Positions 17,555 through 26,457 are shown, numbered from the stretch's first letter. The stretch is 64,000 bases of DNA from Pseudomonas sp. MYb327 (GCF_040438925.1 NZ_CP159258.1:1502001-1566000), one strand, 5' to 3'. Numbers and translations: made by a program. The notes: generated by a model not told the origin, from the sequence alone.

Positions 17555-17869
17555 TCATCGCAGCGAATCCAGAAAATCAGGGTGAGCAGCCCGGTATCCC
17601 AATGTCTTGTCGATCCAGGCATTGAGCTCGTTAACCATCACTGGCGGTTTGCCTGGATAGCTTTCGAGCGTAGAGCTCAGGATGTTATCGATGTTGGGGA
17701 CTGATCTCAGGTTTCGGGTCTTTATGTATTGCCCGATATAACTGTCGAGTGGGAAGTGTTCTGTCGACGAAAGATAAACGCACGCCAGACTCACGACTTG
17801 TTTAATTGCAAAATCGTCGCGCAATTTAGTTTCTCTGCAAGGCTTGTAAATAGGAATTTCCTGATTCAT
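17555..17869 (-). CDS. Hypothetical protein
   Basis: 104 residues from the ATG at 17869 (MNQEIPIYKPCRETKLRDDF). It has no signal peptide or membrane segment and is mixed alpha in character. Local AT content is higher than that of its neighbours, especially in the 220 bp upstream (17870-18096), where no other gene is seen. I do not recognise a family. Confidence 0.55.
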   Translation of the reverse strand: MNQEIPIYKPCRETKLRDDFAIKQVVSLACVYLSSTEHFPLDSYIGQYIKTRNLRSVPNIDNILSSTLESYPGKPPVMVNELNAWIDKTLGYRAAHPDFLDSLR

Positions 17870-18096
17870 TGACTCTTTGGTCAACTGGGTATTGCCACAG
17901 GAAATGCGGCGCGCATCCTAGCGGCAGTTGTTGCAAATGTATGCACGATCGCCGGATTGTCGGACAAGCGGTTAGATTGCAACATTCACCATTTAAATAA
18001 CTGTTAATTGAATGAGACAGACTAATTAACGGTTCTACAGGCTTCTTCTTTAATTAAGTCTTGTTTATGTCTGTATTGCTGTGGTTTTTGACAGGT

Positions 18097-18777
18097 TCAT
18101 GCAATTTCCTCAATCAACCCCGCTCCCTGGTTTCTGGTGTTGCCGACGGCTTTATCGACTCTGTGCCACTGGAACGCATCACTGCCTTCACCTTGCAGGA
18201 GTACCATCTGCTCGGCCCGCTCCTTGGGGGTGGCCGGGTCCAGCCATTCCCGCGCCAATTCTGCCGAAAACACCACTGGGCGACGGTCATGAATATCGAG
18301 CATCCCGCCGGCGCTGTCGGCGCTAATAATGACAAACCCGTCATCGTCCCTCGGCGTGGCGCCGCCCACAGGAAATTGCCCGATTGCCGCACAGAAAATC
18401 GGCCCGTGGTCACGGCGCCGGATCAGCCAGGGTTGACGGGTTGAGTCTCCGGCATCGACCCATTCGAACCAGTTGTCGACCGGGCAGATCGCGCGATGGG
18501 GCCAGATCGCGCGGAAGAACGGGCCGTGAGCGACTTTCTCGACCCGCGCATTGATCGGCGCGGCGCGATCCTTCGCCCAATGCGGCCGCCAGCCCCAACG
18601 CTGTGGATCGGCATGCAGTCCGTCGCTTTCCAGATGCAGCAACGCAAGTTGCGTGGTGGGGGCGGCGTTGTAGCGCGCCAACGGTTCATCCCCGACCTGG
18701 TTGATCAACGCATCGGGAATGCTCAGCACCGCGACAAAATCGTGGATGCCTCGATACTGCGACAGTCTTCCACACAT
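18097..18777 (-). CDS. SOS response-associated peptidase (HMCES/YedK family)
   Basis: 226 residues from the ATG at 18777. The start MCGR places the catalytic Cys2 exposed after Met removal. Other conserved blocks are RYNAAPTTQ, INARVEKV, RAICPVDNWFEW and IHDRRPVVF (active-site His). This family forms a protective thiazolidine crosslink with abasic sites in single-stranded DNA. The longer frame to 18873 reads into the REP array and is rejected. Its promoter must lie within or next to the first repeat unit of that array. Confidence 0.93.
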   Translation of the reverse strand: MCGRLSQYRGIHDFVAVLSIPDALINQVGDEPLARYNAAPTTQLALLHLESDGLHADPQRWGWRPHWAKDRAAPINARVEKVAHGPFFRAIWPHRAICPVDNWFEWVDAGDSTRQPWLIRRRDHGPIFCAAIGQFPVGGATPRDDDGFVIISADSAGGMLDIHDRRPVVFSAELAREWLDPATPKERAEQMVLLQGEGSDAFQWHRVDKAVGNTRNQGAGLIEEIA

Positions 18778-18829
18778 CGACCGAATCCTCCGGTTTGGAG
18801 TGTTCAGCATAGATGCTTCTATAGTCGCC

Positions 18830-19553
18830 CGGCTTGCCGGCGATGGCGGGTTTGTGGGCGCTATCGCTGGCAAGCCAGGCTCCTACGGATGGTGTTGGTG
18901 TTCGTAATTCAGGGCCTCACGCGCACCCTGTAGGAGCCCGGCTTGCCGGCGATGGCGGGTTTGTGGGCGCTATCGCTGGCAAGCCAGGCTCCTACGGATG
19001 GTGTTGGTGTTCGTAATTCAGGGCCTCACGCGCACCCTGTAGGAGCCCGGCTTGCCGGCGATGGCGGGTTTGTGGGCGCTATCGCTGGCAAGCCAGGCTC
19101 CTACGGATGGTGTTGGTGTTCGTAATTCAGGGCCTCACGCGCACCCTGTAGGAGCCCGGCTTGCCGGCGACGGCGGGTTTGTGGGCGCTATCGCTGGCAA
19201 GCCAGGCTCCTACGGATGGTGTTGGTGTTCATAATTCAGGGCCTCACGCGCACCCTGTAGGAGCCCGGCTTGAACTGGCGATGGCGATCTCGTGGGCGCT
19301 ATCGCTGGCAAGCCAGGCTCCTACGGATGGTGTTGGTGTTCGTAATTCAGGGCCTTACGCGCACCCTGTAGGAGCCCGGCTTGCCGGCGATGGCGGGTTT
19401 GTGGGCGCTATCGCTGGCAAGCCAGGCTCCTACGGATGGTGTTGGTGTTCATAATTCAGGGCCTCACGCGCACCCTGTAGGAGCCCGGCTTGCCGGCGAT
19501 GGAGATCTTGCAGGCGTCATCGCTGGCAAGACAGGCTCCTGCGGCTGGCGGGG
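18830..19553. repeat. Tandem array of 109-bp REP-pair units (six full copies plus a degenerate seventh)
   Basis: Units start at 18830, 18939, 19048, 19157, 19266 (111 bp), 19377 and 19486 (partial). Each unit has two facing REP cores (CGGCTTGCCGGCGATGGCGG and GCTATCGCTGGCAAGCCAGG) and a fixed ~50-bp linker. Units 1-3 look identical to the eye. Unit 4 has GCGACGG for GCGATGG and TTCATAATTC for TTCGTAATTC. Unit 5 carries TTGAACTGG in place of TTGCCGG. The final copy diverges. The period is not a multiple of three, so the overlapping 60-residue frames in it are not taken as coding. This fills the gap between the YedK-like gene and the ABC permease gene. Confidence 0.95.
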
Positions 19554-19598
19554 ATGTTGTGGAGGGTGGTGGTTGCGGCAACTATGTTCTGTCATGAC

Positions 19599-20435
19599 TC
19601 AATCTCCCGCACTTTGGCCGTTGAACGTGTCGCGCCAGGCCAGGAACCGTTTCTCCAGACCAGCGAGAATGCCGTCGCTGAGTTTGCCCAGCAGTGCCAG
19701 GACGATAATTGCCGCCAGTACGATGTCCGGGCGCGAGGTTTCGCGACCGTCGCTGAGCAAATAACCCAGGCCTTTGGTCGCAGCGATCAGTTCGGCGGCC
19801 ACCAGAAACATCCAGGCCAGGCTCATGCCGCTGCGTAATCCGGTGAACAGGCCGGGCAGGGCGGCGGGCAACAGGATCCGCCGCACCAGGCGACGGCGAC
19901 TGAAACCGTATATCTGCCCGACTTCGACCAGTTTGCGGTCGATGTTGCGGATAGCAGCGACGCCGTTCAGGTACATCGGGAAGAACGCGCCGATGGCGAT
20001 CAGGACGATTTTCGAAGTCTCGTCGATGCCCAGCCACAGCATCAACAACGGCACCCAGGCCAGGCTCGGAATCGAACGCAGGCCGGCGAATGTCGGCTCA
20101 AGCCAGGCTTCGGCCTCGCGGCTCAAACCAACCCATGCGGCGAACACCAAGGCGAGACTGGCACCGATGGCGAAGCCCAAGAGAACGCGCAACAAGCTGA
20201 CGCCGATGTGCTTCCACAACGCGCCTTCGGCGAGGTCGCGCAGGGTCAGGGCAATCTCGCTGGGGGCGGGCATCTGGTAGGAGGGCAGCCAACCGATGCG
20301 TACCACGAATTCCAGTACGAGAATGATCAACAGCGGAAGCGCCAGGCCCTTGAGGCGCAGCTGCCAGGTGTTGCTCAGGCGTCGCGGTGCAGGCAGTGCC
20401 AAGTGCGCGGGGAGGTTTTTGATTTTGCTGGTCAT
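19599..20435 (-). CDS. ABC transporter permease, sulfonate/nitrate/taurine type (SsuC-like)
   Basis: 278 residues with about six membrane helices and the binding-protein-dependent permease loop (GQIYGFSRRRLVRRILLPAALPGLFTGLRSG). SsuC/TauC resemblance is strong. It is co-directional with the substrate-binding protein gene at 20537 and separated from it by a REP doublet. The ATPase gene that such systems need is not found on either side; the downstream position is occupied by the REP array. It may borrow an ATPase encoded elsewhere. Confidence 0.9.
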   Translation of the reverse strand: MTSKIKNLPAHLALPAPRRLSNTWQLRLKGLALPLLIILVLEFVVRIGWLPSYQMPAPSEIALTLRDLAEGALWKHIGVSLLRVLLGFAIGASLALVFAAWVGLSREAEAWLEPTFAGLRSIPSLAWVPLLMLWLGIDETSKIVLIAIGAFFPMYLNGVAAIRNIDRKLVEVGQIYGFSRRRLVRRILLPAALPGLFTGLRSGMSLAWMFLVAAELIAATKGLGYLLSDGRETSRPDIVLAAIIVLALLGKLSDGILAGLEKRFLAWRDTFNGQSAGD

Positions 20436-20460
20436 GGTTTTTCTCCAGGCACGCCAAGAT

Positions 20461-20535
20461 CAAAAAATCGCAGCCTGCGGCAGCTGCTACAGGGAAACCC
20501 AATGTAGGAGCGGCCGCAGGCTGCGATCTTTTGCT
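20461..20535. repeat. Inverted REP pair of the GATCGCAGCCTGCGGC type
   Basis: AAATCGCAGCCTGCGGCAGC and GCGGCCGCAGGCTGCGATCT face each other around a short linker between the permease and binding-protein genes. This is a different REP subtype from the GGAGC.GGCTTGCC class. Confidence 0.75.
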
Positions 20536-20536
20536 T

Positions 20537-21523
20537 TTACTGGCGGGCGACGGTTTCCTTGAAACCAGTGTCGATCAGTTGATCGATCACCTGATCGACA
20601 TTCACCCCACGGCGTACCAGTTCTTCGGAAACCAGAATCGGCGCGGCATCCTTCGACGCGATCACATCCTTGGCGGTCAATTGCGGGCTGCTCAGGTCGG
20701 TGCGCGACAGTTGCAACTTGGCCACTTCCAGCGGCAGGCCGGATTCCGTGGCGAGCAGTTTCGCCAGATCTTCAGGATTTTTTACCGCCCATTCCCGAGC
20801 CTGTTCGTAGGCTTTCAGCACGGTGTCGATGGTTTGCGGATGGTCCTTGGCATAGGTGTCGGTCACGCTGACCACGCCATAGCTGTTGAAATCGGTGTTG
20901 CGATACAACAGGCGCGAACCGGCCTGGACCTGGCTGGCGGCCATGTGCGGATCGAGTCCGGCCCAGGCGTCGACATCACCTTTCTCCAAAGCGGTGCGAC
21001 CGTCCGGATGCTGCAAATGCACCAACTCCACATCGTCTTTGCTCAGGCCGGCCTGCTGCAGGCTGCGCAAGGTGAACAGGTACGGGTCAGTGCCTTTGGT
21101 CGCGGCAATTTTCTTGCCCTTGAGATCGGCGACGGATTTGAACGGTGAGTCCTTGCGCACCACCAGCGCGGTCCATTCGGCGCGGCTATAGACATAGACC
21201 GACTTGATCGGGCTGCCATTGGCGCGACTGAGGACCGCTGCGAGGCTGGCGGAGGAGGCGAAGTCGACGCCGCCGCTGTTGAGGTATTCCAGCGAGCGGT
21301 TGCTGCCCTGGCTCAACACCCAACTGACCTTGGTCTGGGGCAGGGCTTTTTCGAGAAAACCGAAGTGCTTGAGCACCAGGCTGACCGGCGAGTAGTACGC
21401 GTAATCCAGATGCACTTCAGCCGGGGGCGTTTCAGCGGCCTGGGCCACGGGTTGCAGGCTCAGGGCCATGGCGCAGGCACTGAGCAGATACCTGAATTTG
21501 GCAAAACGGAAGGTCGGTTTCAT
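20537..21523 (-). CDS. ABC transporter substrate-binding protein, aliphatic sulfonate type
   Basis: 328 residues from the ATG at 21523. A signal peptide (about residues 1-29, ending VAQAAE) is followed by a NitT/TauT/SsuA-type binding fold: LDYAYYSPVSLVLKHFGFLE, GVDFASSASLAAVLSRANG, LKGKKIAATKGTDPYLFTLR and GDVDAWAGLDPHM. It is a periplasmic receptor for a sulfonate-like compound feeding the permease downstream. It is the first gene of this two-gene minus-strand unit. Confidence 0.92.
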   Translation of the reverse strand: MKPTFRFAKFRYLLSACAMALSLQPVAQAAETPPAEVHLDYAYYSPVSLVLKHFGFLEKALPQTKVSWVLSQGSNRSLEYLNSGGVDFASSASLAAVLSRANGSPIKSVYVYSRAEWTALVVRKDSPFKSVADLKGKKIAATKGTDPYLFTLRSLQQAGLSKDDVELVHLQHPDGRTALEKGDVDAWAGLDPHMAASQVQAGSRLLYRNTDFNSYGVVSVTDTYAKDHPQTIDTVLKAYEQAREWAVKNPEDLAKLLATESGLPLEVAKLQLSRTDLSSPQLTAKDVIASKDAAPILVSEELVRRGVNVDQVIDQLIDTGFKETVARQ

Positions 21524-21895
21524 GGAACGGGCTCCGGGCAAGGCGGCGAAATTCTTATGTCCAAAAAATTAATTTGATCGACTGCTTCCTGCATAAACGG
21601 AATATTGCAGGCTCTATGCCATGTCCTTGAAATTGCGCTGTATCGGGACTTTGAGCTGCCTGAAGCGGGTGCCGGATGTACCGTAGAAAGCACTCTGTTG
21701 AGTTGCTGTTGCTTGGCCAACACTGGGCGTGACGCAATCCCGTAAATCCGGGCGCGGGGCAGCGCCGGAACCAAACACTGTCTACCCTGATCCAACCTCG
21801 GCCTGCAGCTACCTGCGGGCGGACGATGGATTTACGGGCGAAGGATTTTTGCCATCCGAACTGTTGACCGAAACGGTCTGGCTCAAGGCAAATAA
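21524..21895. other. Intergenic region with inverted repeat and doubtful small ORF
   Basis: No established gene. The region must hold the promoters of the binding-protein gene (minus) and of the deacetylase (plus). It contains an 11-bp inverted repeat, CCCGTAAATCC (21739-21749) and GGATTTACGGG (21828-21838). It also holds a 56-codon GTG-started frame, described separately. Confidence 0.5.
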
Positions 21896-21899
21896 ATGA
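21729..21899 (+). CDS. Doubtful 56-residue ORF overlapping the deacetylase start
   Basis: A GTG-initiated frame reads TQSRKSGRGAAPEPN near its start and ends FLPSELLTETVWLKANK. Its stop shares ATGA with the next gene's start. No good ribosome-binding site precedes the GTG and no family is recognised. The overlap geometry is the main support. Confidence 0.2.
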   Translation: MTQSRKSGRGAAPEPNTVYPDPTSACSYLRADDGFTGEGFLPSELLTETVWLKANK

Positions 21900-22795
21900 A
21901 ACAGTGGGTCAAGGTTCTAATGGCGTTTGCCATGGCAGTCAGTTTGCTGGGCTGCATCGCCGCGCCCCTGGAAATGACGTCGCAGACCGAACAGCGCCTG
22001 CGAGAACAACCCCCCATCCGCTTTTTGTTGACCTTCGACGATGGCCCCAGCGCCTCGAGTTTCTGGAATCCGACCGAAACCGTGCTCGACAGCCTGGCGC
22101 GCAATCCGCTGCAACCCGACATCAAAGCCGTGTTCTTCGTGCAGACCCGGGCCTCACGGGCCGGTGGCAGCGAGATAGGACGGCGGATCATGCACCGTGA
22201 GCGGGCTGCCGGGCATATTCTGGGTTTCCACACGGCCACGCCTTCGCACACCAACCATCGTTCTCTCGACCCGCAAGCGCTCGAACAAGCACTCACCGAT
22301 GGCAGCACCGACATCGCCGCGATCACCGGCGCCGCGCCGACGCTGCTGCGCCCGCCATTCTGGAATTACGATAAACGCACTTTCGCCGCGTATCAGCAGC
22401 ATGGCCTGCATGTGCTGCTGACCGATTTGAGTGCTAATGACGGCAAGATCTGGGGCTTCAACGCTAGCCCACGGCGACGGGCGCATTTCCTGCGTTCAAT
22501 GTCCGAAGTGCGCGAGCGCATTGCCCTCGGCCAGTTGCCGGTGGTGGACGGGGTGATTCCGGTGGTGGTGACCTTCCACGACCTCAATCGCTATACCGCG
22601 CGGCATACCCGTGAGTACCTGCAAATCCTCCTCGACAGCGCCCGCGAGACGGGGGTGAACGTCGCGGAGCAAGCGTTTTACATCGACACCGAAGCGCTGC
22701 AGCGGGCGGCCATGGCGCGTACGGTGCGCGACAGTTCGCAGCCGGTGAAACTCCCGGGATTCTGGAACTGGATCTGGAACAGCGATTCACACTGA
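21896..22795 (+). CDS. Polysaccharide deacetylase family lipoprotein
   Basis: 299 residues. A type II signal peptide ends in the lipobox LLGC (Cys20). The NodB-type catalytic motif TFDDGP is at 46-51. HTATPSHTNH supplies the metal-binding histidines, RPPFWNYD the third conserved motif and VTFHDLN the fourth. These enzymes remove N- or O-acetyl groups from polysaccharides. The lipobox places it on a membrane facing the periplasm. It is single on the plus strand with AAGG before the ATG. Confidence 0.88.
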   Translation: MKQWVKVLMAFAMAVSLLGCIAAPLEMTSQTEQRLREQPPIRFLLTFDDGPSASSFWNPTETVLDSLARNPLQPDIKAVFFVQTRASRAGGSEIGRRIMHRERAAGHILGFHTATPSHTNHRSLDPQALEQALTDGSTDIAAITGAAPTLLRPPFWNYDKRTFAAYQQHGLHVLLTDLSANDGKIWGFNASPRRRAHFLRSMSEVRERIALGQLPVVDGVIPVVVTFHDLNRYTARHTREYLQILLDSARETGVNVAEQAFYIDTEALQRAAMARTVRDSSQPVKLPGFWNWIWNSDSH

Positions 22796-22814
22796 TCCCT
22801 CGCCACAGGTCTCG

Positions 22815-23699
22815 TTAACTTCGTGGCAACAGCTCATCAATCATCTGCAAACAATGGTTCAACCCCGGCGACACATCCCCGACCCGTCGGCTGAGGATGA
22901 TCGGTGAGGTCGCGTTATCTTCCAGCAACGGGGTGAAGCCAATGTCGTCGCGGTGCAGCAGTTGCACCGAGGCCGGCACCAACGTGACCCCGATACCGGC
23001 GCCCACCAGACCGATCGCCGTTTGCAACTCATTGGTCCATTGCGCGACGTGGATGCTTACACCGTAGGACTCAAACAGTGCGATGACGTGGTCGGCGTAG
23101 CTCGGACGCGGGTTGCCGGGGTACAACACGAAGGGTTCTTTCGCCAGGTCTCGCAGGCTGATGGGTCCGGCGAGCAAAGGGTGGCCAGCGGGCAGGGCGG
23201 CGACCAGGCGATCCTCGGTCAAGACGGTCTGGACGATGGCCGGGTCGTCGATGCGGATTCGCCCGAAGCCGATGTCGATACGCCCGGCCTTCAGCGCCTG
23301 CACCTGTTGCAGCGTGGTCATTTCCGAAAGCCCCAACTCTAGCTCCAGTGGCTCGCCGCTGCGTAAGCGCCGGATCAGTTCCGGTAGCACGCCATATAAA
23401 GTCGACGGCGCAAAACCGATACCCAGCCAGGTCTTCTCGCCCAAACCAATGCGCCGGGTGTTGTCGCAAACCTTGTTCAGCTGTTCGAGCAGCGCGGTGG
23501 AATGTTCATGAAAAAACCGTCCGGCGTCGGTCAGTTTCAGCGGTCTTGCGCGCTCTAGCAGCATCACGCCCAATTCATCTTCCAATTGCTGGATTTGCCG
23601 GCTCAAGGGCGGTTGGGCGATGTGCAGTAATTCGGCGGCGCGGGTGAAGTTGAGGGTTTGAGCCAAAACCTGAAAATAACGAAGGTGACGCAGTTCCAT
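22815..23699 (-). CDS. catR: CatR, LysR-type regulator of catBCA
   Basis: 294 residues. The HTH MELRHLRYFQVLAQTLNFTRAAELLHIAQPPLSRQIQQLE and effector domain match CatR/BenM/ClcR proteins. It is divergent from catB with a 15-bp T-N11-A palindrome between them, the standard layout. CatR activates catBC in response to cis,cis-muconate and represses itself. This is a cytoplasmic DNA-binding protein. Confidence 0.93.
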   Translation of the reverse strand: MELRHLRYFQVLAQTLNFTRAAELLHIAQPPLSRQIQQLEDELGVMLLERARPLKLTDAGRFFHEHSTALLEQLNKVCDNTRRIGLGEKTWLGIGFAPSTLYGVLPELIRRLRSGEPLELELGLSEMTTLQQVQALKAGRIDIGFGRIRIDDPAIVQTVLTEDRLVAALPAGHPLLAGPISLRDLAKEPFVLYPGNPRPSYADHVIALFESYGVSIHVAQWTNELQTAIGLVGAGIGVTLVPASVQLLHRDDIGFTPLLEDNATSPIILSRRVGDVSPGLNHCLQMIDELLPRS

Positions 23700-23725
23700 G
23701 AGGCCTCCAGACGCCGATCAGTTGC

Positions 23726-23740
23726 ATACCTTTTAGGTAT
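23726..23740. promoter_or_regulatory. CatR recognition palindrome
   Basis: ATACCTTTTAGGTAT is a perfect dyad (6-bp arms, TTT centre) containing the LysR T-N11-A motif (T23727, A23739). It lies 27 bp before catR and about 75-90 bp before catB, so it fits the recognition-binding site that serves both genes. Confidence 0.8.
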
Positions 23741-23814
23741 CAAGTCAGACCAATTCTATATTGGCATCCTAAAAAAAGCCGTACGAGAATCGATTCCAGA
23801 ACTCCAAGAACCTG

Positions 23815-24975
23815 ATGGGTATCGAAATGCTTGCTACAGCCATTGAATCGATCGAGACGATCATCGTCGATCTGCCGACCATCCGCCCGCACAAGCTGGC
23901 GATGCACACCATGCAGAACCAGACCCTGGTGATTATTCGCGTGCGTTGCGCCGATGGCATCGAGGGCATCGGCGAATCCACCACCATCGGTGGCCTGGCC
24001 TACGGCAACGAAAGCCCTGACAGCATCAAGACCAACATCGACACACACTTCGCGCCGCTGTTGATCGGTCAGGACAGCAGCAACGTCAATGCCGCCATGT
24101 TGCGCCTGGAGCGCAGTATTCGTGGCAACACCTTCGCCAAGTCCGGCATCGAAACCGCGTTGCTCGACGCCCAGGGCAAGCGCCTCGGTGTGCCGGTCAG
24201 CGAATTGCTCGGCGGGCGTGTACGCGATGCGCTGCCGGTGGCATGGACCCTGGCCAGTGGCGATACCGAAAAAGACATCGCCGAAGCGGAAAAAATGCTC
24301 GACCTGCGCCGCCATCGCATCTTCAAACTGAAAATCGGTGCCGGCGAAGTCAACCGCGACCTGGCCCACGTGATCGCGATCAAGAAAGCCTTGGGCGATC
24401 GCGCCAGCGTGCGGGTGGACGTTAACCAGGCGTGGGATGAAGCCGTCGCGATACGTGCCTGCCGCATTCTCGGTACCAACGGCATCGACCTGATCGAACA
24501 GCCGATCTCGCGCAACAACCGCGCCGGCATGGTGCGACTGAATGCCATGAGCCCGGCGCCGATCATGGCCGACGAATCCATTGAATGCGTGGAAGATGCG
24601 TTCAACCTGGCCCGTGAAGGCGCGGCTTCGGTGTTCGCCCTGAAGATCGCCAAGAACGGTGGCCCGCGCGCTGTATTGCGCACCGCCTCCATCGCCGAAG
24701 CGGCTGGTATCGCCCTGTATGGCGGGACCATGCTCGAAGGTGGCCTGGGCACCATGGCTTCGGCCCATGCCTTTATCACCCTGAACAAACTGGCGTGGGA
24801 CACCGAGCTGTTCGGCCCGTTGCTGCTGACCGAGGACATTCTCAGCGAACCGCTGGAGTACCGCGATTTCGAGCTGCATGTGCCGAAAACGCCGGGTCTG
24901 GGCCTGAGCCTGGACGAAGAACGCCTGGCGTTTTTCCGCCGCGACAATACATCCACTGCCATTCATCAAGCTTGA
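23815..24975 (+). CDS. catB: Muconate cycloisomerase CatB
   Basis: 386 residues from the ATG at 23815; the ATG at 23827 (MLATAIESI) aligns slightly better with known CatB N-termini and is a fair alternative. Enolase-superfamily residues are visible: FKLKIG (catalytic lysines), RVDVNQAWDE, DLIEQPIS and IMADES (metal ligands), and FALKIAKNGG. It converts cis,cis-muconate to (+)-muconolactone in the ortho-cleavage pathway in the cytoplasm. It is the first gene of catBCA, 10 bp before catC. Confidence 0.96.
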   Translation: MGIEMLATAIESIETIIVDLPTIRPHKLAMHTMQNQTLVIIRVRCADGIEGIGESTTIGGLAYGNESPDSIKTNIDTHFAPLLIGQDSSNVNAAMLRLERSIRGNTFAKSGIETALLDAQGKRLGVPVSELLGGRVRDALPVAWTLASGDTEKDIAEAEKMLDLRRHRIFKLKIGAGEVNRDLAHVIAIKKALGDRASVRVDVNQAWDEAVAIRACRILGTNGIDLIEQPISRNNRAGMVRLNAMSPAPIMADESIECVEDAFNLAREGAASVFALKIAKNGGPRAVLRTASIAEAAGIALYGGTMLEGGLGTMASAHAFITLNKLAWDTELFGPLLLTEDILSEPLEYRDFELHVPKTPGLGLSLDEERLAFFRRDNTSTAIHQA

Positions 24976-24985
24976 GGAGAGCATT

Positions 24986-25276
24986 ATGCTGTTCCACGTA
25001 AAGATGACCGTGAATTTGCCGGTCGATATGAATCCTGAAGCGGCCGCGAAACTCAAGGCTGACGAAAAGGCCCTGGCCCTGCGCCTGCAAGATCAAGGCA
25101 AGTGGCGTCACCTGTGGCGCATCGCCGGACACTACGCCAACTACAGCGTGTTTGATGTTGATAGCGTTCAGGAACTGCACGACCTGCTGATGCAATTGCC
25201 GCTGTTTCCGTACATGGCCATCGAAATCGATGCGATGTGCCGGCATCCGTCTTCGATTCGTGACGACGACCGCTGA
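24986..25276 (+). CDS. catC: Muconolactone delta-isomerase CatC
   Basis: 96 residues, exactly the family size, with MLFHVKMTVNLPVDM, WRHLWRIAGHYANYSVFDV and LPLFPYMAIEIDAM. It isomerises muconolactone to beta-ketoadipate enol-lactone and acts as a cytoplasmic oligomer. GAGGAG lies seven bases before the ATG. It is placed between catB and catA in one operon. Confidence 0.97.
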   Translation: MLFHVKMTVNLPVDMNPEAAAKLKADEKALALRLQDQGKWRHLWRIAGHYANYSVFDVDSVQELHDLLMQLPLFPYMAIEIDAMCRHPSSIRDDDR

Positions 25277-25331
25277 GCCCAGCCTGCTCAGTTCGCTACG
25301 CTAATAATTACAAGATGAGGAACCCAACCAA

Positions 25332-26261
25332 ATGAACGTCAAGATTTCCCACACTGCCGAAGTCCAGAAGTTTCTCGAAGAGGCCAGTGGCCTGCACAAC
25401 GATGCCGGCGATTCGCGGACCAAGGCCCTGATCTACCGCATCCTGCGTGACTCGGTGAACATCATAGAAGACCTCGCCGTGACCCCGGAAGAGTTCTGGA
25501 AAGCCGTCAACTACCTCAACGTACTGGGCGCGCGCCAAGAGGCCGGGCTGGTGGTGGCCGGGCTCGGCCTGGAACATTACCTCGACCTGTTGATGGACGC
25601 CGAAGACGAGCAGGCCGGCAAATCCGGCGGTACGCCACGTACCATCGAAGGCCCGCTGTACGTCGCCGGCGCACCGCTGTCGCAGGGTGAAGCGCGTCTG
25701 GATGACGGCGTCGATCCGGGTGTGACGCTGTTCATGCAAGGTCGTGTGTTCAACACCGCTGGCGAACCCTTGGCCGGCGCGGTGGTGGATGTCTGGCACG
25801 CCAACACGGGTGGCACTTATTCGTACTTCGATGCCTCGCAGTCGGAATTCAATCTGCGTCGCCGCATCGTTACCGACGCCGAAGGCCGCTACCGTTTCCG
25901 TAGCATCGTGCCGTCGGGCTACGGCTGCCCGCCGGATGGTCCGACCCAGCAATTGCTCGATCAACTGGGCCGTCATGGCCAGCGTCCGGCGCACGTGCAC
26001 TTCTTCATTTCGGCACCGGATCATCGTCACCTGACGACTCAGATCAATCTGGATGGCGAAAAGTACCTGCATGACGATTTCGCCTACGCCACCCGTGACG
26101 AGCTGATTGCCAAGATCACTTTCAGCGATGATCAGGCGCGTGCAGCGGCTCACGGTGTCAGCGGTCGGTTCGCTGAAATCGAGTTCGACTTCACCCTGCA
26201 GTCGACCGCTCAGCCGCAAGAGCAACAGCGTCATGAGCGAGTCCGCGCACTCGAGGACTGA
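25332..26261 (+). CDS. catA: Catechol 1,2-dioxygenase CatA
   Basis: 309 residues. The non-haem Fe(III) ligands of intradiol dioxygenases are visible: a tyrosine in GTYSYF (163/165), Tyr197 in VPSGYG, and His221 and His223 in RPAHVHFF. The N-terminal helical dimer linker (residues 1-100) is present. It cleaves catechol to cis,cis-muconate, linking benABCD output to catBC. It follows catC by 55 bp and ends the operon before a REP pair. Confidence 0.97.
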   Translation: MNVKISHTAEVQKFLEEASGLHNDAGDSRTKALIYRILRDSVNIIEDLAVTPEEFWKAVNYLNVLGARQEAGLVVAGLGLEHYLDLLMDAEDEQAGKSGGTPRTIEGPLYVAGAPLSQGEARLDDGVDPGVTLFMQGRVFNTAGEPLAGAVVDVWHANTGGTYSYFDASQSEFNLRRRIVTDAEGRYRFRSIVPSGYGCPPDGPTQQLLDQLGRHGQRPAHVHFFISAPDHRHLTTQINLDGEKYLHDDFAYATRDELIAKITFSDDQARAAAHGVSGRFAEIEFDFTLQSTAQPQEQQRHERVRALED

Positions 26262-26271
26262 TCGTAAAACC

Positions 26272-26365
26272 CTGTAGGAGCGAGCCTGCTCGCGATAGCG
26301 GATTAACATTCAACATTCATGTTGTCTGGCACTCCGTCATCGCGAGTAAGCTTGCTCCTACAGGG
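26272..26365. repeat. Inverted pair of REP elements
   Basis: TGTAGGAGCGAGCCTGCTCG and CATCGCGAGTAAGCTTGCTC (then CTACAGG) face each other between catA and benR. Confidence 0.85.
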
Positions 26366-26457
26366 GCTTTGTGCAGCTCGCCGGAAATATCTCAAGCGAC
26401 CGATGCAGTGTTCTAGAATGGCCCGACGCAATCGATAACAACAACCAGAGTGACCCG

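Noticed and set aside
18834..19454. Six overlapping 60- to 97-residue frames with near-identical sequence (MPAMAGLWALSLASQAPTDG...), suggestive of a repeat protein family
   Set aside because: They arise from reading through the 109-bp REP array. The period is not a multiple of three, the frames span unit borders, and no ribosome-binding sites are present.
18830..19553. CRISPR array
   Set aside because: Both repeat and spacer are repeated unchanged in each unit. Units are 109 bp with internal dyads and there are no cas genes, so it is a tandem REP array.
21619..21684. 21-codon ORF (MSLKLRCIGTLSCLKRVPDVP) upstream of the binding-protein gene, and a weak likeness of this stretch to the catB 3' end
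   Set aside because: It is too short and has no SD. The YRDFEL-like match in another frame is only a few residues long and the surrounding sequence does not align.
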